Assembly (NCBI GenBank): GCA_030737835.1
Contig: CM060855.1
Coordinates: forward strand, 12,495,927 to 12,559,926
Origin: Acorus gramineus
Lineage: Eukaryota > Streptophyta > Magnoliopsida > Acorales > Acoraceae
DNA: 64,000 nucleotides
Direction of reading: 5' to 3'
Numbering within the stretch: position 1 is the first letter of the stretch; the number at the start of each line of letters is the position of its first letter. Positions 25,001 to 39,200 of the stretch are shown in pieces. The position numbers were made by a program, and so were the translations under genes. The notes under the pieces are model-generated. The model did no database searches and had not been told where the DNA came from. It was given only the letters and a program-made list of their open reading frames with translations.

Positions 25001-28000
25001 TTTATCCTCTACATCATTTGCTTTTTCATATATCAACAGTGTAGATGAAAAGTATTTTCTCTCATGCAATTCTAATGCTTGCTGAAGGTGATTCTTATCT
25101 CTCTTCCACAATCAGAGACAAAAACAAGAGTTTGGGAGCAACATATGTAAAATGTGCACCCCCATTCCTTCCCCTGAAGACCACTAATTCCCTAGATCAT
25201 TATTCGCATAATTTTCTTCATTCTTAGAGATGGAGCTGCTTTGATTGAGAACCCAGAATGCCTTTCTCGGCTTCAATGGCACCCCTGAAACTGAGAGGCC
25301 ATTTAGCAAACCATCCCTCTGATTTCTTAAGTGCCCATTGATGCCTGCGTCTCCAGAAAATTAGAAGTTCCATCATTAGAAATTTGATTCATTTTCTGAT
25401 GGAGGTCCATTTTGATGTGCCCTTTGTTATGGCCATGGAGGGGGATTCTGAAAGCCTGCTTCTGGCCAGTTCTTGAATATTCATCCATGGAATAAAAACT
25501 TAAGTTGCGCTTCTATATGCTCTCTCTATCTTCTCCTTTCTCCTTGTGGTGACCAGACATCTGCTTACCATTAACTGATCTAGAAACTTATGAAATCATT
25601 TTAAATAATTTTGTCATCAAAACAGTCAACAATACTTACTGCATCAAATGGGCAAATGGCTTATCTCTTTCATCTTGACATGGGGTATGCAATAACCAAT
25701 TGGTCAATTGCAAAGGTCATACCTTTTATTACAAGCCATGGGAATGCTTGTCTGTGTTATGGGACCAGGAAGAACCAATTTCGTTTGTGGGCTGTTACAG
25801 CAAATTGCGTGTGCTGGAGCACAGTTGGGAAACTTGATTCTGAAGTGTTCATCGCTTCATGTGATCTCCCCTTTTCTGTTCTGAACATGTCTTGTAAATT
25901 TTGTGAAATGGCACCTGAAAATGATGATCAAATCTCTACTTCTTAAACATGAGTTATATAATGTTCAAGGAAATCGAGCTTCAATCTGAAGTATCTCCCA
26001 TGTAATCATGTGATATTAATATCATTATCCGAACATGTTGAGTTACACTCTAGATAATGGCCTTGGATGACGAAAATAATGAACCATACTTGATATTCAT
26101 CATAAATGTGAGTATTATGCCACTAAAAATGCTTCAGCAGATGGATGTGCATCATCACCTATATGTTTTGGTGTATTCAATTTTAAAATATGGTGCAACA
26201 ACAATGCACTGTAAACAAATCTACCCTCTGGAATGAATGCGAAAATCTTGTTCTTGTTTATTTATCTTCCTGTACTTTAGGATCTTTTATTACTTATTGT
26301 TTAATATACAATCTGTTGCATCATTCACGTAGTATCCTGACTTAAAGCAGTTTTGTAAACAGTACCAAGCTATGTCATAGGAGACTCTGAGATGGAGGCT
26401 TCTAAGGAAGGTCGTAGTCTGACAGACTTCAAGTATGCCTGTGCCGGTTATTCGGTTTTCATTGAGAACAAAGAAAATTCAACTGATCAGAAAACGAAAC
26501 AAGCGGAATTGCCTTTTTGTGTTGGGCTTGAGGTAATATTGAATGTGTCTGGTCATTGACTATCATTGGTTGTTTCATTTTTTACCTCTTAGCTTATTCT
26601 TCTTTCTCATTTTAGAATGTATTCCATTCTTCTAATGCAATTTAATCAATTATATGTAAAGTTTTTCTTTAGCCAAAGAGAGAGTATTCATTTTATTACT
26701 ATATGAATTTTACATGAGTATTTGTTGCAGGTTTTAGTTGACAGAAGACCTTCAACTGTTGACCATGTTACCCAGCATGCTCCTGGACATGCTCACAATC
26801 AAGAAGGTATTCAGAAACATGATGTGATTAATCTGATTTTTTCATGAATCAGAAGATTAGTACTGCATTTTCACTCTCTAGTTCCACGTCTATCATGGTA
26901 GTTGATTTTCACTCATAATTGTCATATGAATTACATCTTCGTCTGGAGTGTTTGTCCAGTTTGAATTACTCTGGACAAGTTTTTCCATATGTCAAGATTC
27001 AGAAGGTGGATATTTGTAAACATTTGAAAAAAAATAAAAAAATCAGAGGGTGAAGATAGCTGGACAAGGCACGTGATGAGAGTTGACACGAGAGTGCTGA
27101 CAAAGGTGACAATGGGAATCATGAACATTTGAAAGGCGAGGCATGGAAGACGGTATGTGTAGTTTTATATGAGTCCAATCACTAGGAAGCTTATGATTTG
27201 ACTGCCTAAAGTGTTCTGCACTCTGTTGATTGAGGAACTTGACGACAACAGACGAGCAAGTTTGGGATGCATAGGCTTAAATCGGTAGTTTGGCACAACT
27301 GAAGAGAATGTGGAAGAACCAGATGGTTTTGAGCCATTGATGACTGATGACGCAAAAGTTTAAAATGGCACTGATCTTTAGAGATTGCAGGAGGCCAAGC
27401 GCGCATGTGACCAACATCATGATCAGAAATTGTAGAAGTACTGTTATGTTATTTTTCCACGGTATGATGGAACAAGCAAGACAACTTCATGTTCAAAATG
27501 TAAAGTTATTTCTTTTTTGAAGTTAAAAGGTAGGTGATCGCTTTAGTTTTATTCAAAGAAAGAAAACGCCCAAAGTAACAATGTAATGTAAGGTTATTTC
27601 AAGTGTAACATGGAAAGATCATATGGAAATTTGAATAGAGTGGGTTTGGGGTGTGTGTTGTGGGTGGTTTGGGGTTATGGTAGACTCTTCTACTTCGCCC
27701 TAGATCGGGGTGGATATGCTGTTCTACTTCATTATTCCATTTTTTTTTTGAAATTTATTAATCAATGTGAAACAATCATTTGATGTGCTGCCCTGGTTGC
27801 GTGGCAGATGGTCATGTTCATCCTCAGCCACGACCGCAGAAGCCAACTCATTCTGTTGGAGATGAGTTTCTCACCAGGCAAGAGAACAAATCACACATCC
27901 TATCTTCATCATCTCAATGTCTTTATCATGTGTTAATCATTGATGGACAGAAATACTAAGTCACTTGAGAATGATATGCAGGTTCACTAGGAATGCAAAT

Positions 28001-28102
28001 CTGGTTGCTTCAGGAGTGGCCAAGAATGTCCACAGAGTTGGAAACTACATGAAAACTTATGTGGATGATATACTCTACCCGTATCGCCGGCGACCCAAAT
28101 AG
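22043..28102 (+). CDS. DUF8204-family plant protein, 5 exons, 218 aa
   Basis: Exons: 22043-22262, 26363-26532, 26731-26806, 27808-27877 and 27982-28102. They join in frame to 657 nt (218 codons plus TAG). The start is the first ATG after a (CT)n-containing leader. The N-terminus (about residues 1-40) is a low-complexity Gly/Glu-rich stretch. It is followed by a Cys-containing block (KSCKGCLFYTSSLKSNARNP), a central block with EASKEGRSLTDFKYACAGYS and LVDRR, a His-rich linker (residues about 140-165), and a conserved C-terminus ending DDILYPYRRRPK. This order and these motifs match the plant-only DUF8204 family, whose function is unknown; the paired Cys suggest, but do not prove, metal binding. 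Length is normal for the family. Intron 1 is 4.1 kb and holds LINE remnants. Intron 4 (27878-27981) starts with GC instead of GT. I recognise the family, not a named gene. Confidence 0.9.
22555..23480 (-). repeat. Possible retroelement remnant on the minus strand
   Basis: Inside the DUF8204 intron 1. The minus-strand reading RAWIMILLGEESASTITGS before a stop, followed by an A+T-rich tail, recurs in weaker form at 31140-31500 (WVIVLLGEGSPPTIKG). The two copies also share non-coding sequence just downstream. The family is not identified. A run of 15 C lies at 22686-22700. Confidence 0.35.
24226..24420 (+). mobile_element. LINE remnant, reverse-transcriptase zinc-binding region
   Basis: Within intron 1 of the DUF8204 gene. 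It encodes KLLTKVRRKKWITDGNMMCE, then LCVAHFETTSHLFYNC, the Cys/His pattern of the zf-RVT domain found at the C-terminus of plant LINE ORF2. Surrounding frames are broken. Confidence 0.7.
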
Positions 28103-28834
28103 TCCACTTGATTTGAAAGGATGTGTGCCAAAATAAATTAAATTTGAAGGTTGGTAGCCTCACTGTACCCTTTTTGGGGGGAATTCAATGATGTTGAAAC
28201 ATTGGTCTATGTAATATTATATTGTCAGAGAAGCTTGTATTGGTTCAATTAATATATATGAATGTATTTTGATCACCCTAAAAAAGGATCACAATGTGGG
28301 GATGGAGATTGAAATGCACGGCCATGGAGAGATTTGTCATCTTGTAATACATTCCCTATTACATTCCCAAAGTATTTTTATTTAAATGTTGTATATAAAT
28401 AAAAATACTCACCTTCACCAAATTTATACGGGAAGGAATATGCATTGTGAAAAGGAGCTCCACTTCCATGGCGGCCTTGAATTGTGTATGCATTGCCCTG
28501 TCCAAACTCCAAATTCATCTTCTGTTAGAAATTAGGCAAATACAGGTCTATTAATATATGTCACTTATTTAGGCTCTTCTATGGAACGGTTATGTGATCC
28601 ATATATTCTTTATACCATCCTCGTATCCTTCTGGCATCCTTGTATCCTTCTGGTTAATAGTTTCAAGTCTGACGACATTTTATAAAGAGAGTGAATGTTG
28701 GAGGGCAAAACTATGACACAGATTGTGGTTTTGGGAGAGAGAATGATAATATATTATTGTGTGCATGAAGATGTAAGAATCCAATGTTGTGGGACATGAT
28801 TTCATAGAGAAGTCCTGTCCAATTAGCTTTGGGT

Positions 28835-28985
28835 TTTTTTTATTTTTTATCTTTTTTTTTGGGTAAGAGGGCCCGAACAGGGCGACACCCAAAGTCCCAT
28901 CATACATTATTTAACTGTACTACTAGTTGTAGCAAAGAAACAGGCCAGCAGGAGCTTAGAGTAACTTGCTAGTCAAGGCCTACAG
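28835..28985 (-). mobile_element. Probable LINE 3' end
   Basis: On the minus strand the sequence reads GTCGCCCTGTTCGGGCCCTC, then TTACCC and an A-tail (28850-28860). This 3' tail form is common in plant LINEs. No coding part survives. Confidence 0.4.
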
Positions 28986-29333
28986 TAACAAGCCTAATTG
29001 GGTTTGAAAAATGAAAAATGATACACTTAATCACATTTATCAATCAAAATTTAAACTTCATATGGTTTTATTTTGTAAAAAATAATAAATATAATCTAAT
29101 GAGGTATTTGCTTTGATAAAAAGTGCATATCACTCCATTTCGAATTGAATGAACCCATTTTTAGTAAGTGTAAGAAAACATTTAGTGAGGTATATACATC
29201 ATCTAACGAGGTATATGCTTAACTGAATCTGTGATGAGGTATATAGGTTTGTGTTTTGGTCTGAGAAAAAAACTAAGTCTAGCAGCACTTTGAAGAAACA
29301 TTGTCCACCTTGTCATTTCCTATTCTATATGTG

Positions 29334-30171
29334 TAGGCCTGTCAATGGGTCGGGTCCAGACCCTGACCTGACCCGACCCGTACCCCAATTACACGTGTTA
29401 TTATACCCGACCTGATTTGGACCCGACCCGAGTTGGACCCGAACATACAAACGGGTCGGGTCCGGGTTCACCCCGCCCCGACCAGTTGGACCTGAGACCC
29501 GATTGTTTTATTAATATATGTTCATATATTACAAGATTATTAGTATTAGTTGACTCATAATTTTATTTTTTAACTCACTTTTGTATCTACAAGTTCATAA
29601 CAAGCTTATAAATCATATCCATAAGTTCATAACAACTAACTAAGCCCACATATTACAAGACCATTGGTTTGTTTTGACCAATTAACTTATTAACTTTTGA
29701 ATTTGTATAATTAATTAGTTTGTTGCATGATTTATGTTTATTGTTTAGATTAATATATTAGTGTTTATTGTTTTGAATGTTATTTAGGTTAATATTGTTT
29801 TGAATGTTTTTATAATTAATTATGTTTATTGTTTAGGTTAATATGTTGTTTATATTAATGTTTATTGTTTTGAATGTTATTTAGTAATTCATTTACTTTT
29901 TTGAATTGTATAAAATTATGTTCAAGCATAGTGTTAGGAAACCAATTCAAATAAAATCTCAATAATAATAATGTTTTATTACAAAAAAATGTTCAAATAA
30001 AATGTTATGGTAAATAAATTCATTAACTCTCCTCTCTTTTTTTACCAACCATCTAGGTCAGGTCGAACCCGGGTCCGACGGGTCTGGGTCCACATTTTTC
30101 TGGACCCGTACCTGCCTGGTCCTATCATGGATTGGGTCCGGATCCACCCTGACCGACCGTTGACCGGCCTA
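29334..30171. mobile_element. GGGTCC-rich hAT-type element, copy C
   Basis: 838 bp between perfect 8-bp duplications TATATGTG (29326-29333 and 30172-30179). Ends TAGGCCTGTCAATGGGTCGG and inverse TAGGCCGGTCAACGGTCGG. It has the same orientation and internal sequence as copy A. It sits about 130 bp upstream of the CUTA ATG, so it probably lies in that gene's promoter or 5' leader. Confidence 0.93.
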
Positions 30172-30298
30172 TATATGTGTGACTATCACACCTTATTCTC
30201 ACCAGGCGGTGAACCTTGTCAGAATCCGATGCTCCGCTGTTATTCCACGCGAAAAAAAGAAAAAAAAAAACAAAAGATATATATATTTATACATAAAA

Positions 30299-33200
30299 AT
30301 GACACTTCAAAGCTGCAGTAGAGCCTTCTCGATCGTCGCCGCTTCTTCTGCTTCTTCTCCTCCTTACGTTACACCTGCGTTTAAGCTGCACCGCAGGCTC
30401 CTCCTCCTCCTCAGCCCGTCTTCCGCCACCCTCGGCCACTCCTTCAGTTCCAAAACGGGCTGCGCTCGCTCTCTCCCTCTCCTCAGGTCCTCTCTCCCCC
30501 TTTTGATTGACTCCTTGATCAGATGGTACTTTGTTGCATCTATCGATCAATAAATGGATGTTCTTTTTAGTTTTTGTTCTTGTTGTTGTTGTGTATCAAG
30601 AATTTGAATTTCAGTACTGATGAATTGTTTATCACGGAGGTTGCGTGTTTTACTGATTCCATGATGACCAGTGTCTGTGGACAATCACAATCTATCGTTT
30701 CGTTGATGAATGATTTGATGGATTTTCATGATAACCTTCTTTATTAGTATTGGAAGCACGTTTTGGTTGATTCTGCTTTTAAAAAAATCAAATGCCTTTT
30801 TTTTTTTTTTTGACGGGAGCCACTCTACGTGGAGAACGTGTGGGAGATGGTCATTAGGTCCATTCAGGATTCGGGTAGATTTTGTGTGGGAGCAAGCAAA
30901 GTATTATTGTATTTAAGGGGTAAAATAATCATAGAGGAGAAGGAGCTTGTGTGGTTAGTTTTGGGGTGGGGGTTAGTGGATAACTCTTCTAATAAATTCG
31001 TGCATTTTGGTTGTTTTTTGTATTTCACTTTGTATGTTTTGGGTGCTTGCCTCAGTTTCTAATTTAATTGTGGTAGGTTGCCAAACATATATACAAAAAA
31101 AAAAAAAAAAAATCAAATTAACCAAACATGTTTTCAAACCCTGCAAATGGACCTTATTTTTTTGGGAGAAATTGGTTTGAATACTACCACTAAATGTTAT
31201 CAAGTGTTTAGAGTAAACTCCAAAAGTAAAAGAAAATAAGAAAAACAAAAAAGAGGTTTTTTTTTTAACAAATGGTAGAAGCATTCCTATTATGAATTGA
31301 CTCCCCTGGGAAAAAAAATGAAGGAGAGAAGGGATCTCCAAAAAAAGAAGAAAGGAAAATAGAGGGAAATAAGATAAATAAGTTATACCACACCTAAGTA
31401 AGGATACCCTATGACAATGCCTCAACAAGGAAGACTCACAGTCTGAGCCAATTGTTACCCTTAATAGTAGGCGGTGATCCCTCCCCAAGAAGCACAATAA
31501 CCCATGTTATTAGGAGAGCCATGGGCACAGTTCTTTTAAGAAGGTAAACACAACTTTTTGTTATAAATAGTAAAAAAGCGTGCTTGCTTTCTAGAAACTA
31601 ATTCAAAAGCTGCTTTTCAGTGAAAAGCTGCTTTGCAAATGAATTTTCAAGTGCTACCTGGATGTTTGATCAAGTTTCTCTCAACTTGGTGAATTAGCAT
31701 TCCTCGTTACTCTGATGGACCATAAAATGAGTTTCGGACTAAGTTATCACATCTTGCATTTCAATGCTGTTTCGATTATCTCACTCAACAGCTCTTAGAT
31801 TTCCAGGGGCAGGGGATTACATATACTTTCCAATAGAATTGATTTCTATGCCTTGTGTGGGTTCAGTTTTGCTGTTATTTAGAATCATACGGTTTGGCGC
31901 TAAGCAAGTTTCTGTCTTCATAACTTCCCTCCCCCCATAAAAAAAAGTTTATGCCTCCTATTACTTCATTTACTCGTGCACTGATTCATATCTCTCTACG
32001 GTCAGGCATCCACTACTCATTTTCAGTTCATTCACTGTCATGTGTTTGTCTCTTTTTTTTTTTTTGAACTTCAGTATTTGACAAGTGAGTTGTAGAAACA
32101 AATTTTCCTTCCATATTTGTTTATTTTGAAATTTATCTTCGATGACATTGTTATCATCTCTCTAAACAGTATCCGATGACATTGTTATCATCCCTCTGAC
32201 ATGTCATGTTTTGTAATCATGTTGTCAATGGATTTACTTGTTTCTCTATCAATCAGCTACATGACATAAAATGGTGCACGTCTAATTTAGTGTGTTAAAA
32301 TATAGACATTTTAATTGATAATGTTAACTTCCCAAAATTTTACCAAGTCTTCTTAAATCAGGTGTTGATTTCTAGACATCATATGTGTATACACCACACT
32401 GGAATGGTTTCATTAAGAGGAAGCATGTTCATTTGCTTGACATTAGTCGCACTATACTCATTCATAAGCAGGTATTAAATTTAATTTGTAGATTTTGTTC
32501 ATATGTAGTAGTTCTGTTAAAGAAAATGCCTCCAGAGACACATTATTAGTATCTGAAGAGCATTTCCATCGTGCAACATTGTATTGGATCTCTTATGTTG
32601 TTCACAAAAATGTCTCAAATAGGGTCAATTGTAATATTTTTTAGAAGGTTGCTATTCATGATCTGGGGTTGTACAAGTTATATGAGCTTATGCGTGTGAG
32701 TATGTGATATTTCACTCATGAACAAACTGTAATGCCACCAAATCCACGAACTCATTTTGAGGTGTAGAATCGGTGCGCTACCTTAATATCCTCGAATCTC
32801 AAAGTAATCTAAGGGATTTAACCATTATTCATCCATTCTAATACATAATTTCAAAACTAAATAGTGCAAATTTAATACATCAATCAGGATCTAAATGAAA
32901 ACATCCCAAAGTTGGATGATACACACATTATTAATTCAGTTCAACATCTATGGTTGTGCTGCTAAACCTAATGGTAATAGCCACTACATACCAAAGAAAG
33001 AAGGCTTTATTCACCCTAATAGAAACAAAGCTAGAGGATCGTGTAGTGGCGTTTGTGGATCTCGAGGCTCTTAGCGAGAACGAGTTTGGGTCGTCGTCCT
33101 TTGTCGTTTAGCTTTGTTTCTATTAGGGTGAATAAAACCTTCTTTCTTTGGCATGTAGTGGCTATTACCCTTAGGTTCAGTAGTGCAACCATAGAGATTG

Positions 33201-36200
33201 AATTAATAAATGTGTGTATCATCCAACTTTGGGATGTTTTCATTTAGATTATGATTGATGTATTAAATTTGCGTTATTTGGTTTTGAAATTATGTATTTG
33301 AATGGATGAATAATGGTTGAATCTCTTAGATTACTTTGAGGTTCAAGGTTTATGTTGAGTAGCGCACCGTCTTCCTTGCTTAATGTTGGTGGTGGATTCG
33401 GGGGCGTTACACAAACTGATGTACCTCGTGAATTTGAGCCTACTTGTGAGGGAGATGGGAAATAAAGAGTGCTCATTCAAGATAATCCAAAAGGCTTTTT
33501 TTTTCCAGTGTGGTATATAGAGTAGATCTTCTATTTTCTATCTTATACTTGTAATACCTTTGATGCTGATTTTTACTTGTCCTTTCACTAGTGTAATCTA
33601 GTTTCCATTGAACTTGCATAAAGCATGTCAGTGAGTTCTTTGAACATGCAGGCATAGTTGGTAAGGGGACATGATTTTGAGGATAAGTTATTCAATTTTA
33701 GGGGATAGAAAATCTATTGATTTGTCTTCATTCACATTTGTCAAAATCGAGACAAAATATGGGATACATGTCACTTTAGCTTTTATGCAGAGCAAAATCA
33801 TCCCAATTTTTTTTATTCAAAATTGTGATAATTGTCCGTGCGTTATCCTGATATTTTTTGATAATGAACATGATAATTTGTTCTCTAATCAGTTATTCAA
33901 TCACTTTCCCTTACCAAACAAGTCCCCAATGCTTATCCGCTGGTTTTTTTTCCCATATTTGTTCAAAATTTGGTCTATACAATATCAGTGGTCACATTGT
34001 TGCCTTGTGATTTTTGCTAAGCTCTAGCCTCGTTGGTATATAGAAATTATTTCTATGGCACATTTACATTTTGTCCATTTCAAATGTAACAACATAATAT
34101 AAATAAGATTAGATCATCAGATATTGTTTTTCTCTCATGAATATGGATTAATGCTCCGCTGTAGAATAATTTTATATGTAAACCATTAGTAACACCCTTA
34201 GCTAATGGCTGGCATGCTATAGTCCTTACAGTAGTGGGGAAATACTCTTTATTTTTCTCTTAGCCATTGTTTGGATACATAATAACATGTGGAATAAACA
34301 TGGATAAGCTGGAATAGAGCCTTTTTAGTTGTTTGGTTTGAATGAATAAATAGGGATAACAATCCCAGAATAAACTGGTATAAACCAGTATTTGAATTCC
34401 ACCTGTGGCCCAGAATTTAGTTATCTGGGGTTATTCCACGCAAGTGAACATGTGGGCCCCACATGTCATTTAAAAAAAATTTGACTGTGGAGTGTATGTA
34501 GCATTGTTGGGAATTGGACAGATGGGAGGTGGCGTCACGTTTACACATCATGAGATAGACTATGACCCTATCCAAACGAACAGTTTGGGTGACGGCTAAT
34601 GGAAGACGAGGAAAAATAAACGGTTGAGATGATATTTCGCACGTGTTCCTTGGTTCGTATTACACGGGTATGGTGGAGCCACATCATCATTGCAAGCGGG
34701 TGTGGTGGAGGGTAGTTTTGTCATTTTAATAGGAATAAATACATATTTTTAAATTATTCACAACTTATTCCAACATTATTCATCATCTACCAACCAACAA
34801 ATATTTTATTTTTACGTTTCCAGCGAGAATAACTGAAAACATAATCAAACAAAAAATGTGTTATTCCACTGGTATAGTTGGTTATGCTGATATAATTGTT
34901 TACCCTGAAATAACTCTTATTCTCTATTCAAACAATGGCTTAAATTTTTCTCAATGCTATTGTTTTAAAGATGAATATACTCTGCATACTTTGCTCTTTC
35001 TTGTTGCTGCCCTACTAAGCAATCTGAGGATTGATTGAAAGGACCTTTTTTTTATCGAATTGCATGGTGTTATTGTCATTATTTTGAATATAATGTGACA
35101 CCCAATCATTACAATTCATCTATCTTATTTAGCGGTGCAACTTAGGCGGGTTTGGTTTGGTTGGAGCTCAACTCGAACTCAACTCAGAGTTGAAGTGGGC
35201 TAATCCAAACCCAACCCGACCCAACCCGACCCTCAAACCTGAGAAGCTCAACCTGACCCAACCCGACGGATATGGTTCGGGTTTGACTTCAAAAGGGTGT
35301 CATTTTAAACAATTAGAACTCTGCAAAAGTTAATGATTCGCATGAACATACATATATATATATATATGAAAATGAGGAAAAATTAGAGAATAAAGATATG
35401 AAACTATAGAAGTGATAAATTTTATGTAAAAATAAATTAGACAATTCAAATTTTATCTCACAAATTAAACAATTAAAATTTGACTTAAAACATTTAAATT
35501 TATCACCCCCTACTTTGAACCTGAACCCCCAACCCAAATTAGGTTCAGGTTGAACCCGAATGTTAAAACCTCAACCAAGCCTGCCCAAAAGTCGGGTTGG
35601 GTCAGGTTCAACCCACCCAAGTTGCACCCCTATTCTTATTCCACTAATTAGTTCAAGATTTTTCAGCCTTTAATTAGCACCCATTCTATTCCACTTTGTG
35701 TTTATTCAGGTCAAACTTTGTCAACAAGTCAACTGTTAGGGGTATACATTCTACCAGAATGGAAGCTGCCTCAAGTACTGTTCCAAGTATTGTTGTTTAT
35801 GTCACTGTCCCAAACAAGGAAGCAGGTCTGTACTAATGCCTTTTTTTTTTGTTAGTAATCCCTTTGTTCTTTTTGTAATACCAATAACACGCATCTGCAG
35901 TAGAATGAGATGCTTTAATTTTGATTAATCCTTGTCTTGTATTTCAGTAGTTTTCGAATTTCACATTATCCGTGTGACGTTTTTTATGCCACCGGGATAA
36001 AAATATCACATGATTTACGTTTGATGTAAAAAGAATCATTCTCGAACTTTGTAGTTTTTTTTGTTCTTGGTCTTCCCATAAATATGACAACTAGGATGTG
36101 CTAGATTACCATTGCATTTTCTGTCTTCTGTCATCCTTGGTGCTCATAAAGGACTAGTTTCAGAAATGAGATTAAACAAATCAGTTGCATCCGTAAATCC

Positions 36201-39200
36201 TGTTCTTCATTCAAATCTTTTAATTGAAAGTTGATCTTTCTGAAATGGAGACATTGAGGAGATGATAAAATGGATCTTGACAGTGTGGCATGCCTTCCAC
36301 GGTAGAGACAATATACTAATAGAAGAGATGTTAAGGAAATGATAAGAAGAGACTTGACTCTGTGGATCACATTTCACTTTATAGATGATACAGTAATAGA
36401 AGAAGGTTTAAACATATTGAAACTGGATATTTCTCTTGCCATCACTAATCTAGGTCTGACTAGTGACAAAAATGGATCGCCTCAGGCTGCTAGCCTGCTA
36501 TTCAATGTACTTGGACTATCTAGCACTAAGGTCCTATTTGGATGCACAATTAAAAATCAAATATTCCTAAAATATCACGTTTTAAACTCAGCTTTTGAAA
36601 AGTGTTGTTTTGAAAGGTTTCAATCGCTGGGTTTTTTACATTGAAAAAGCAAGGGGAGGAGTTAGCAACACAACCGTGTCAAAGGTGTATGAATCCACGT
36701 TTGGGAGTTTTTCTGTTTTTGAAACGTGGAATCCACCCAAACACAGACCCAAACAGGGCTAAATCTCACATGAAATGATGAGCTTGATTTCATATCCAAG
36801 TACAGTTATTTCATATCATGTAACCTCTTATAATGTCAGAAGTGATTCAAACCAGTTTTGACAGGTGGATTCTTTCTTTATTGCTTTAAGTAGGATCTGT
36901 GAATTTACTGCTTATATAATAAGGATAACTCGTGCCTAATTTTGGAGATTTATTTAATACTCATATTATTTAAGGTCTGAGATCCAAACACTCTCCAATA
37001 CGTTCTCAAACAAGAAATATTCTTGTGTTGCATTGCTAGTGGAGTTGAAATTGTGACAATTGTAGGGGTCATTGCTTAAAGAAATGATAAAATGCTCAGG
37101 CTAGCTGCTCAAAGTCTTGTATCAAAGACACGTGGACTAACTTGTAAATTACATTTCTATCAAACGTAATTAAGTCTTTTATACTTCCAGACGTTTCAAT
37201 ATGATCTTATTTTTTAGCAATAATAGAAGCTTATGTTTGCTCACAATTTGATTGAGTTGTTTTATGTGCATTGATGTTTCCCTGCAACATTATCACTAAC
37301 TCCATTCAGGTACAATAAACCAGTTAAATTACAAATTTAATCATCCAGCATTTTCATTGCTGTCGGCTTATTGAATGCAGGGAAAAAGCTGGCCGAAAGC
37401 ATTGTCAAGGAAAGACTTGCTGCATGCGTCAACATAGTACCAGGCATGCACCTCGTTTTATTTTCTGATGCCTAGATATTTCTCAGCTTTTAGGCTACAT
37501 AACAAGGAGGACCATATCTGGTTTGGAGCCATCCGGCACTTGATATCCATGTCATACACGACCCCTGAACACATTCCTGATACATTTAAAATATCAAGCA
37601 TTTTGGAGGTGGCACAGTCTTCCATATTCATGTTTGCCTACATGTTCAATACCATTTTTCCAAGATTTTTTATTTATAGATTTTTTTGTTGGAGGGAGGG
37701 GGTGTTCCACCATTTTTTTAAAAAAATAAAAAATATCCTAAAGGAAAGACAAGATGTCTCTCCAAACAAGGATTTCATGAAATAAACCCTAACATCGCAT
37801 AAAAAAAGTACAATTGTCAATGTCGCTGTTATATATATTTTAGGACAAGGCATATAAGCTGCTTTCATACTTGATGGCTTTTGTTTCTGTTTTACTTTTT
37901 TTCCTGATTGAACTGTTAGGCTATTAGCCCTGTTTTGAACACAGGGCCAAAGCCCAAAGCATACAAAGATAACCCATAAACAGGTCCTAAACCAGAAAGC
38001 AAAACAAACAGTCTGTAGTAGACGAGGACTCTACCCCGGACACATTACCTACATCACAATTAGTTCCCCCCCACCAGCATCACTTTGGATTCCCCCGCGC
38101 AAAATACGCCCCAACTTTTTATGAGATGAACAACAAGCTCCAAACATTTTTGATGTATATTCTTTTTGTCCGAAATAGAAGATGATTCCTTGACAGCCAC
38201 AAGGCCCACATAACCGCCGGTACAAGCGACTGAGAGACTTTGCCTTCGTTCTCCTATCACTTCTTGATTTTAACTTTTCCCCGGCAACATGCCTTGTATC
38301 GTTCAGAAGTTTGTGTCCATGTCCGTCGCGCCTCCTAGCAAGCACCACACCTAGTTTGCGATTGGGCATGATACCATGAGATATTCAGAGGATTCATTCA
38401 CACATTGGACAAGTCACTTCCTCATCAGGAACCCATTTTTCCCTATATGTTTTTGTAAGAAGCCTAAATATTTTTTTATTTACTTTGGATTATTAGGAAG
38501 CTTGCACGTGCAGCAGCTGTTATTGAATGGTTATGGATTAGCATCTATTCTGCAGTCCATTGAAAATGCACCAGAAAAGTAAAACACCAATCCTTTTTGT
38601 AATTTCGATGAGATACTGTCTGGTCTTCCTCTTATAGGACTTTAGGAAGAGAATGAGAAACATCTGACTGAATAACATTTCATTGAAGGCAGCAGAATGT
38701 TTGAGCCACTTGCTCGGTGATGCTGATTAAATAGGTGGAAGAAATGGTTTAAAATCATTCAAATCAACTAACATTTAAAATCAAATAACTATAATTTGGA
38801 CTTTACAAGCTTTACCATACAAAATAGCAAATAATCAAATTCTCTGCTCTTCTTCAAGCACTCTGCTCCAAAAATGATTTGACAGTCTGAGATTTCCTCC
38901 ACGGATCAACCGTCTGCATTTGATGGACCAATGGTTAGACTTCTTTAGTCATAGAGCCCGATGGTATTAGTCCACATCTGATGATTACCATGAAAAAGCC
39001 ATCACCTGCCCAACTGTTATAGTAGCTGAACCTAAGTGTCTCTGCTTCAACTCGGTCTTCTTCAACTGCCTCCTTTATTTTCTCTCATCCTTGTGGTTCA
39101 AATATTGATCGAGTTCAAATTTGAATCTGAAATTCCTGTTCCTTATTTTAATTTGAACTTGAGCTTTGAATTCCCGAGATTCAAGGCTGATGGGCGACGG

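Noticed and set aside
25611-25946. 111-residue ORF in the DUF8204 intron 1
   Set aside because: The track start is not ATG, no family was recognised and no supporting splice sites were seen; left as intronic sequence.
33031-33247. Overlapping ORFs on opposite strands
   Set aside because: They lie in the right arm of the 32728-33411 palindrome; chance open frames.
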